Assembly: GCA_015490475.1 (NCBI GenBank)
Contig: WFXT01000174.1
Coordinates: 1 to 6,857 of the forward strand
Direction of reading: 5' to 3'
Length of the DNA: 6,857 bases
Origin: Bacteroidota bacterium
GTDB taxonomy: Bacteria > Bacteroidota > Bacteroidia > JAADEI01
The stretch's first letter is position 1. Each line of letters begins with the position of its first letter. The position numbers and the translations under genes are program-made. Below are positions 1 to 5,791 of this stretch, one piece after another. The notes below the pieces were generated by a model. That model ran no database searches. It saw nothing but the letters and a program-made list of their open reading frames with translations, and was not told the DNA's origin.

Positions 1-24
1 ATGCTATACTTTATGCATCAAAGT

Positions 25-79
25 CTTTCAGTTTGCCTCCAGAGGCTTTCCTTTTGACCCCCTCGCCTTTCGGTTTGCC
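25..79. repeat. Imperfect 13-bp direct repeat in pyrimidine-rich leader
   Basis: CTTTCAGTTTGCC (25-37) recurs as CTTTCGGTTTGCC (67-79), a 12 of 13 match with a 42-base period. With flanks the match is 15 of 18 (23-40 against 65-82). Positions 24-90 are about 78% pyrimidine on the plus strand. Next to the first copy is a small palindrome, GCCTC-CA-GAGGC (35-46), whose two-base loop is too tight for a normal hairpin. The whole stretch lies upstream of the first gene. It could be regulatory, a fragment of a dispersed repeat, or chance in low-complexity DNA; the sequence alone does not decide. Confidence 0.4.
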
Positions 80-165
80 TCTTTTCTTCAGTAACGCACA
101 TATATCAAATCAAAATCTACATCATTTTGGCTGATTTTATCCCTGCTCTTTCCTATGTTTGCAAT

Positions 166-1230
166 ATGATGGATACGGTCGTTGTGATAATGGCAGGCGG
201 GAAAGGGACGAGGCTCTGGCCCCTGTCCACAGAAAGCAAGCCAAAACAGTTCCTTGACCTGTTGAATCGTGGAAGCACTTTATTACAGGACACTGTTCGC
301 CGTGCTCAATTCATCACTTCGTCAGAAAACATCTATGTAGTAGCCCCTGCACAATATGAAGAAATCATCAAAGAACAGGTTCCTTTTGTGAATTTCATTG
401 CAGAGCCAATGCCCCGCAATACCGCCCCGACAATAGCCTATGCACTTGCCTATCTGTTAGCACACAACAAAGCCCCTTCTACGGTTATGGTTGTTTTGCC
501 CGCTGACCATTACATTGATGACCCAGAAAAGTGGGCAAAGGTCATGGACATTGCAGTGGACTATGCCCACCAGAGCAGGGAACTGGGCACCATAGGTATT
601 GTGCCAACATATCCTGCCACAGGTTATGGCTACATTCACATCGCCCAACCCATCAAACCAGAAAAGGGCTTATACAAAGTGAAAACTTTTACAGAGAAGC
701 CACCCCTTGAACTGGCTCGTAAATTCGTTGATAGTGGAGAATACTTCTGGAATTCTGGTATGTTCATCTGGAGGCTGGATGCCCTGCAAGAAGCCTTTGT
801 TATCTATGCTTCTGAAATATGGGACATTTGTTCTGAAATAACAGATTTTTCTAACCATAGTAAGATTAAAAAATTTTTTATGGCTTGCCCGTCCATATCT
901 GTTGATTATGCCATAATGGAGAAGGCAAGTAATGTGTTTGTTGTCAAAGCGGACTTCCAGTGGAGTGACCTTGGCAGTTTCAAAGCAATTTATGACTTGC
1001 TTCCTCACGACCAAAACGGAAATGCTATAATTGGAAACGTCATACCATTCAATACGCAAAACTGCTTGCTAGTGAACGCTTCGCAAGATGGAGTTCTGGC
1101 AGTATCCGATGAGCAGGAAAAGGCTATTATTAAAACATCTGATGCAGTGCTTACTGTCAACATAAATGCAGGTGAAAATATCAGAAAAGTATATAAAGCA
1201 ATAACAGAACAATTTCCTGAATATGCATAG
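166..1230 (+). CDS. manC: Mannose-1-phosphate guanylyltransferase (GDP-mannose pyrophosphorylase)
   Basis: This cytoplasmic nucleotidyltransferase makes GDP-mannose from mannose-1-phosphate and GTP, the mannosyl (and, after conversion, fucosyl) donor for surface glycans. Counting from ATG 166 (354 residues), the Rossmann-like GT-A core shows the GTP-binding signature GGKGTRLWP (11-19) with PKQF (26-29), AEPMPRNTAP (79-88), LPADHYI (111-117), GYGYI (153-157), FTEKP (175-179), FWNSGMFIW (194-202) and WSDLGS (266-271). These are the hallmark blocks of the family. The length fits the short, monofunctional form: the C-terminal cupin that carries phosphomannose isomerase activity in bifunctional AlgA/ManC is absent. 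An in-frame TTG at 127 would add 13 residues, but they lie outside the conserved fold. The tandem ATGs at 166 and 169 sit just ahead of the conserved first strand, so the start is one of these. No clear ribosome binding site is visible. The 3' end overlaps the aminotransferase gene by 8 bases. The family is certain; the glycan it serves is not shown here. Confidence 0.94.
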   Translation: MMDTVVVIMAGGKGTRLWPLSTESKPKQFLDLLNRGSTLLQDTVRRAQFITSSENIYVVAPAQYEEIIKEQVPFVNFIAEPMPRNTAPTIAYALAYLLAHNKAPSTVMVVLPADHYIDDPEKWAKVMDIAVDYAHQSRELGTIGIVPTYPATGYGYIHIAQPIKPEKGLYKVKTFTEKPPLELARKFVDSGEYFWNSGMFIWRLDALQEAFVIYASEIWDICSEITDFSNHSKIKKFFMACPSISVDYAIMEKASNVFVVKADFQWSDLGSFKAIYDLLPHDQNGNAIIGNVIPFNTQNCLLVNASQDGVLAVSDEQEKAIIKTSDAVLTVNINAGENIRKVYKAITEQFPEYA

Positions 1231-2380
1231 GTCTAAATTGCCCAATGAAGGGATAACCATATTTTCTGAGATGAGTGCTTTGGCTCGCCGAATTAATGCC
1301 ATCAACCTTGGACAGGGATTTCCTGACTTCACACCAGACCAGACTGTCATTAAACATCTTAGGGAGGCATTTTTGCATAGCACACATCAATATGCCCCCA
1401 TGAAGGGCAATGAGAAATTAAGAAAACTTCTCGCAGATAAGATAAACTTTTTTCAGAACACCAAACTAAATGAAGAAAACATCACCATTACTGCTGGAGC
1501 AACGCAGGCAATCTTTTGTGCCATCACGTCTTTCATTCACCCCGAAGATGAAGTAATAATCCTTGACCCCGGCTATGACAGTTATCGTCCTTCTGTTCTA
1601 TTCAACAGTGGCGTGCCTGTTGCTGTGCCTTCCCAACCACCACTTTTTAGACCAGACTTTGATAGAATAAAGGATGCTATTACCGACAAAACAAAGATTA
1701 TTATAGTCAACACGCCCAACAATCCCGGGACACACGTATGGACACGACAGGACTGGGAAAATCTGGCAGACATCTTATCACGCAGAGAAGACATAATAGT
1801 TCTGAGTGATGAGGTGTATGAACACATTGTCTTTGACGGCAAAAAGCATGTTTCCGTTTTATCTATTGACGGCTTGAAGGAGCGAGCCATTGCTGTCTAT
1901 TCCTTTGGAAAGACGTTTCATGCCACAGGTTGGAAAATTGGCTATGCAGTAGCGTCAAATCGTATAATTCATGAATTTGATAAGATTCATCAATATGTTG
2001 TTTATGCAGTAAACAATGTTATGCAAGAAGGGCTGGCTTCATATCTTGAACATGTCAAGCAACACAATGGCTTTGAGGTTCTTGACCAGAGCGATTTCTT
2101 CCAAAAGAAGCGAGATTTCCTTTATGAAGCCCTTTCCAAAACACGCTTGAAACCCATAAAGCCAGAGGGAACATATTTTATGCTGGCAGATTATTCAGAA
2201 CTGTCAGATAAACCAGACATGGAATTTGCCATTGAACTGGCACATAAGATTGGCGTAGTAACCATTCCTCTTTCCCCTTTGTTTATTAATCAACCGAAAG
2301 AGTTAAGGATGATTCGCCTTTGTTTCGCCAAAAAGGACGAAACGCTTGAACAAGCAGTGGCAAAACTGTCCCAATTATGA
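1223..2380 (+). CDS. ybdL: PLP-dependent methionine/glutamine aminotransferase, YbdL-like
   Basis: A class I/II (fold type I) PLP aminotransferase of 385 residues, close to the usual length for E. coli YbdL and kynurenine aminotransferase/glutamine transaminase K relatives. Visible motifs: LGQGFPDF (29-36), ITAGATQAIF (89-98, PLP phosphate loop), YDSY (118-121), NTPNNP (163-168), SDEVYEH (195-201, Asp196 for the pyridine nitrogen and Tyr199), SFGKTFHATGWKIGY (227-241, Lys230 as the Schiff-base lysine), and MIRLCFAK (363-370, Arg365 for the substrate carboxylate). The N-terminus, SKLPNEGITIF, matches the YbdL style, which supports ATG 1223 although it lies inside the manC 3' end. Family knowledge suggests transfer of amino groups between methionine, glutamine or aromatic amino acids and 2-oxo acids, including 4-methylthio-2-oxobutanoate from methionine salvage. 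The omega-amidase gene follows with an ATGA overlap, which strongly favours glutamine as amino donor. The exact substrate is an inference. Confidence 0.92.
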   Translation: MHRSKLPNEGITIFSEMSALARRINAINLGQGFPDFTPDQTVIKHLREAFLHSTHQYAPMKGNEKLRKLLADKINFFQNTKLNEENITITAGATQAIFCAITSFIHPEDEVIILDPGYDSYRPSVLFNSGVPVAVPSQPPLFRPDFDRIKDAITDKTKIIIVNTPNNPGTHVWTRQDWENLADILSRREDIIVLSDEVYEHIVFDGKKHVSVLSIDGLKERAIAVYSFGKTFHATGWKIGYAVASNRIIHEFDKIHQYVVYAVNNVMQEGLASYLEHVKQHNGFEVLDQSDFFQKKRDFLYEALSKTRLKPIKPEGTYFMLADYSELSDKPDMEFAIELAHKIGVVTIPLSPLFINQPKELRMIRLCFAKKDETLEQAVAKLSQL

Positions 2381-3123
2381 AAGTGACGATAGTTCAATTT
2401 GCACCACAGTGGCATTCGCCAGATGCCAACAGAAAACGACTTGAAGAGTTATTCCAGAATATTGACAAAACAGACATAATAGTATTGCCTGAAATGTTTA
2501 CCACCGGTTTCACCATGGAACCCGATAAGATAGCAGAATCACAGGATGGACCAACGACGCAGTGGATGATAGAACAAGCCCAAAGATTGAACTCTGCGCT
2601 CGTCGGCTCAATAGTTATTAGGTCAGGGAATTGTTTCTACAATCGCATGCTTTTTGCGACGCCAGACGGAATAATCGCTCATTACGACAAGAAACACCTG
2701 TTTGTACTAACTCAGGAACCCCAGAAGTATTGTCCCGGGGAAGACACCGTTATAGTTGAATGGAAAGGCTGGAAGTTAAGGCTTGCAATTTGTTTTGACC
2801 TTCGCTTTCCTGTCTGGTTGTTTAATAACAACTATGCTTATGACATGTTGATAATAAGTGCTTCGTGGCCCCACAAACGTATCAATGCATGGAATTCGTT
2901 GCTAAAAGCCCGTGCAATAGAGAATCAGGCATACGTTGTTGCAGTGAATAGAGTGGGCACTGACCCCGCTGAATACTATTCTGGCTTTAGCACAATTATT
3001 GACTATGCTGGAAACACTATGGTTCAACTGGCATATACTGAATCTTTGATAACTGTTTCATTCGAAAAAGACGAAATGCTCAAATTCCGGGAAAAATTCC
3101 CCTTTGTCAGAAGTGCTTCATGA
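2377..3123 (+). CDS. yafV: Omega-amidase (2-oxoglutaramate amidase), nitrilase superfamily, YafV-like
   Basis: A 248-residue carbon-nitrogen hydrolase of the nitrilase superfamily, the size of E. coli YafV and human NIT2. The catalytic triad is readable: Glu39 in VLPEMF, Lys105 in YDKKHLF, and the nucleophile Cys139 in ICFDLRFPVW. Glu114, in TQEPQKY, occupies the place of the second conserved glutamate. The segments KARAIENQAYVVAVNRVG (177-194) and REKFPF near the C-terminus are typical of the YafV subgroup. The expected reaction is hydrolysis of 2-oxoglutaramate to 2-oxoglutarate and ammonia in the cytoplasm. 2-Oxoglutaramate is the product of glutamine transamination, so the enzyme makes the upstream aminotransferase reaction effectively irreversible. 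The gene starts at ATG 2377 within an ATGA overlap and ends in another ATGA overlap with the SGNH gene, so it bridges the metabolic and envelope parts of the cluster. No signal peptide is present. Other short-chain amides remain possible substrates. Confidence 0.91.
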   Translation: MKVTIVQFAPQWHSPDANRKRLEELFQNIDKTDIIVLPEMFTTGFTMEPDKIAESQDGPTTQWMIEQAQRLNSALVGSIVIRSGNCFYNRMLFATPDGIIAHYDKKHLFVLTQEPQKYCPGEDTVIVEWKGWKLRLAICFDLRFPVWLFNNNYAYDMLIISASWPHKRINAWNSLLKARAIENQAYVVAVNRVGTDPAEYYSGFSTIIDYAGNTMVQLAYTESLITVSFEKDEMLKFREKFPFVRSAS

Positions 3124-4580
3124 AAATACTCTGGACTCATATTAACTTTGCACTTCAAATGAACCCCTTAAAAATCTTCTGGTTTTATGTGTTGGTTGGA
3201 CTTATGAGCATTGGATTTTCTGTTTTGTACGAGTTATATTTAGAAGACACTGTTCCTTTCAAGTTCGCTAAATTTTCAACACTCTTTGACGTTCCTGAGA
3301 AACCAGAAGAAAAACTGATTAAAGAATTGAAGAAATTTGTAAGGACAGACACATTGATTACCGAACAGGATATAGCAGAAGATACAACACGGTTACGACA
3401 AATATTAGATTCTATCCTTGCAGAAGAGAAGAAGATAATTTTTCCCAACGATGACCATGAACCGCTGTGGAGAATCTTCAGAAAAGCAGAACGAGGAAAA
3501 CGCATTAGAATACTGCACTATGGAGATTCCCAGATAGAAGGAGAAAGGATTACTGCTCAAATACGGAATGAATTGCAGAAATTATTTGGAGGCAAAGGAC
3601 CGGGACTGGTCCCTGTTATCCCAGTGGCACCAAGACTATCAGTAAAGACAGAATATTCAGAACATTGGAAACGAGTTCCGGGCTTCGGCAAAGTAGATAC
3701 TACAATAAAACATGGCAGATTCGGTCCCCTAATTGTCTATTTTGAATCTTCCCCTGATTCTACAGATGAATCATGGTTTACTATCAAACCTAATAAGTAT
3801 GCTTATTACAGAGCCAGACGATATAGTAAGGCTGTTTTCTTCTGGAGTGTTCCCGAAGACACTGCCCGAATAAAGATTTTTGTTAATGATAGCCTGTATC
3901 ACGATTCTATATATGAGCAGGCACGTCTCATAATAAGAGAATTTACAGTTCCTACTGGTGCAACAATTACCTTGAGGCATTCGGGCAGTCCAGTTCATGT
4001 GTATGCAGTTTCTCTTGAAGACAACACCGGCAAAGGAGTCATCATGGATAACATTCCCTTGAGAGGCTCTGCAGGAACAATCTTCACGCGTCAAAACAAG
4101 ACTTTTTTGAAATTGTTCTACGACTATTTGAAGCCCGATTTAATTATTCTGCAATTTGGAGGCAATGTAGTTCCATACATAGACAATGAAAAGCGATGCA
4201 AAAACTATGGAAGATGGTTTGCTTCACAGATTAGATTCCTGAAATCAATAGCCCCTGATGCTTCTTTTATGGTTATAGGACCGGCAGACATGGCAACTAT
4301 AATTGATGGAAAACTTCAGACATACCCAATTCTGGAATGTGTAATTAACGTCCTTAAAGATGCAGCCCTTAAAAATGATGCCATGTTCTGGAACATGTAT
4401 CTAAATATGGGAGGTTCTGGGACGATAATCAAATGGGCAGAAGCGGACACGCCCCTTGCCGCCAAAGATTATGTCCACTTCACTATTCCGGGAGTGAAAA
4501 AAGTGGCTCAAATGCTCTGGGAAGATATTCTGTATGAATACGAGTTATATAAAAAACTTGAAAAAGACGAAGATTTATGA
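3120..4580 (+). CDS. Membrane-anchored SGNH/GDSL-fold protein, putative O-acyltransferase or esterase
   Basis: A 486-residue protein with one N-terminal hydrophobic segment (about 19-38, basic residues before it), predicted to leave the rest in the periplasm. A charged linker (about 57-127, rich in Glu and Lys) precedes the SGNH domain. Block I is ILHYGDSQIEGERI (131-144) with nucleophile Ser137. Block V is KDYVHFT (449-455), giving Asp450 and His453 of the triad. The block III equivalent reads LQFGGNVV (344-351): Gly347 and Asn349 are kept, but the usual Asp after Asn is Val350. WNMYLNMGGSG (424-434) is a motif also found in the next protein. Residues about 170-310 form a long beta-rich insert between blocks I and III, recalling the CBM35-like insert of Ape1-type peptidoglycan O-acetylesterases; this likeness is an inference. 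The start at 3120 is in an ATGA overlap; ATG 3159 (Met14) is an alternative that keeps the membrane segment. Its place just before an MBOAT gene suggests work on O-acyl groups of a cell-surface polymer. Transferase or esterase cannot be told apart from sequence. Confidence 0.82.
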   Translation: MKILWTHINFALQMNPLKIFWFYVLVGLMSIGFSVLYELYLEDTVPFKFAKFSTLFDVPEKPEEKLIKELKKFVRTDTLITEQDIAEDTTRLRQILDSILAEEKKIIFPNDDHEPLWRIFRKAERGKRIRILHYGDSQIEGERITAQIRNELQKLFGGKGPGLVPVIPVAPRLSVKTEYSEHWKRVPGFGKVDTTIKHGRFGPLIVYFESSPDSTDESWFTIKPNKYAYYRARRYSKAVFFWSVPEDTARIKIFVNDSLYHDSIYEQARLIIREFTVPTGATITLRHSGSPVHVYAVSLEDNTGKGVIMDNIPLRGSAGTIFTRQNKTFLKLFYDYLKPDLIILQFGGNVVPYIDNEKRCKNYGRWFASQIRFLKSIAPDASFMVIGPADMATIIDGKLQTYPILECVINVLKDAALKNDAMFWNMYLNMGGSGTIIKWAEADTPLAAKDYVHFTIPGVKKVAQMLWEDILYEYELYKKLEKDEDL

Positions 4581-5791
4581 GGTCTATATTGATTTCTCTT
4601 TCAGGTCTTGTAAGTATTATAACGCTGTGTGCCCAAAAAGGCATTCCTATTAGATATGAGAAAAACATGTTGCAATTTCCCGGAGGGACTGATTCCTTTG
4701 AAACATTCTGGCAAAAACTGGATTCTTTGATATACACAGGGAAAGGGCAAATTCACATTATGCACATTGGAGGTTCACACGTTCAGGCTGACTTCTGGAC
4801 AGGCAAGATGAGACAACTTTTCCAGAAATCGGTCATGGGAGGCGATGGACCCAGAGGACTCGTATTTCCATACAAAATAGCCAAAACAAATAGCCCATAT
4901 AACTACTCTTCATCATACACAGGGAAGTGGAAGACGTGTAAAATATCGCTGGTAAAAAAGCCTTGTCCTAATGCAGGAATCTTGGGCTATAATGCTACAA
5001 CTTATGACTCAAATGCGACATTTAAAATATTTTTCAGATATGGCGAAACATATCCATTCACTGCAATTAGAATCTTTTATCTTGATGATTCATTGTCTTT
5101 TCTTCCTGTTCCAGACCTACCTGACTCACTAATCATTGACACATTCAAAGGAAAAGGTTACATTCAATATTCTTTCAAGAAACCACTCGAAACCATTGAA
5201 ATTAAACTGCAAAAAACAGATTCGTTACAAAAAAGGTTCTCTCTCATGGGACTTCAACTAATGAGTGATGAAGCAGGAATTGTGGTGCACAATGTTGGTG
5301 TAAATGGTGCTTCTGTCAAATCATATCTCAAAGCAGACTTTTTCATTGATCAGATTAAAATTGTAAAGCCCGACTTAATAATTTTCTCAATAGGGATTAA
5401 TGATACTCATGAGGATGACTTTTCTTTTGAGACTTACACCGCCCGCTATGACTCTCTCATAAAAGCAATCAAACAAGTGGTTCCAGATGTTCAAATAATT
5501 TTCACAACTAATAATGACAGTTATTACAGGAGGAGATACCCCAACAAACGTGCTTACGTAGTGCAGAAAGCAATGTGGCATCTGGCAAAAAAGTATCACG
5601 CTGGCTATTGGGACATGTTTGAAATAATGGGAGGATTGGGAAGTTCTTGGGACTGGTGGCTGGCTGGATACATGCAACGAGACAAAATTCACTTCACAAA
5701 GAAAGGTTATTTCTTGATTGGCGAATTATTGTTTATGGCAATAATGAATGCCTATGGAGACCATTTACGAAAGGTTGAAAGAGTGGATTGA
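4577..5791 (+). CDS. Secreted SGNH/GDSL-fold protein, putative O-acetyltransferase or acetylesterase
   Basis: A 404-residue protein with a likely Sec signal peptide: MRS, a hydrophobic core (4-17), then CAQ, with plausible cleavage after Ala19. Cys18 is not in a good lipobox because Leu occupies the -1 position, so a lipoprotein is unlikely. SGNH blocks: MHIGGSHVQ (62-70) with nucleophile Ser67, where the usual GDS reads GGS; HNVGVNGAS (238-246) as block II; SIGINDTHED (271-280) with intact Gly273/Asn275; and RDKIHFT (368-374) with Asp369 and His372. WDMFEIMGGLG (345-355) parallels the preceding protein. Residues about 100-235 between blocks I and II look beta-rich and could be a carbohydrate-binding insert. 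The blocks, their order and the intervening layout match the gene upstream, so the two are probable paralogues from an old tandem duplication. ATG 4577 overlaps the previous stop (ATGA), and the 3' end overlaps the MBOAT gene. It probably acts in the periplasm on acylated glycan or peptidoglycan; direction of reaction and substrate are unknown. Confidence 0.82.
   Translation: MRSILISLSGLVSIITLCAQKGIPIRYEKNMLQFPGGTDSFETFWQKLDSLIYTGKGQIHIMHIGGSHVQADFWTGKMRQLFQKSVMGGDGPRGLVFPYKIAKTNSPYNYSSSYTGKWKTCKISLVKKPCPNAGILGYNATTYDSNATFKIFFRYGETYPFTAIRIFYLDDSLSFLPVPDLPDSLIIDTFKGKGYIQYSFKKPLETIEIKLQKTDSLQKRFSLMGLQLMSDEAGIVVHNVGVNGASVKSYLKADFFIDQIKIVKPDLIIFSIGINDTHEDDFSFETYTARYDSLIKAIKQVVPDVQIIFTTNNDSYYRRRYPNKRAYVVQKAMWHLAKKYHAGYWDMFEIMGGLGSSWDWWLAGYMQRDKIHFTKKGYFLIGELLFMAIMNAYGDHLRKVERVD

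Noticed and set aside
1..57. Short open frame on the plus strand (ATG at 1, stop 55-57); the other two plus frames are also open to 94 and 134
   Set aside because: All three frames being open reflects the pyrimidine-rich composition. None gives a recognisable protein tail, although the end of an upstream gene cannot be excluded.
5..108. Bacteroidota promoter (TTTG about 20 bases before TAnnTTTG) upstream of manC
   Set aside because: TTTG occurs at 74-77, but the expected downstream element near 97-108 matches only weakly, and the TATACTTT-like sequence near 5-14 lacks the correct spacing. No promoter can be supported.
16..111. Lysine-rich reading frame on the minus strand ending in KDFDA
   Set aside because: It is closed by a stop on its 5' side near 109-111 and has no ATG. 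The basic composition follows from the purine-rich strand.
127..165. In-frame TTG start extending ManC by 13 residues
   Set aside because: The extension lies upstream of the conserved first strand, has no recognisable signal or family match, and the tandem ATGs at 166 and 169 place the N-terminus where family members usually start.
670..1059. Minus-strand open frames opposite the real genes, here and elsewhere in the window
   Set aside because: They lie antisense to strongly conserved coding regions, show no recognisable motif, and have no independent start context.
4577..4640. Lipoprotein signal in the second SGNH protein (Cys18)
   Set aside because: The residues before the cysteine are I-T-L; Leu at -1 does not fit the lipobox, which prefers Gly, Ala or Ser. 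An ordinary signal peptidase I site is more likely.
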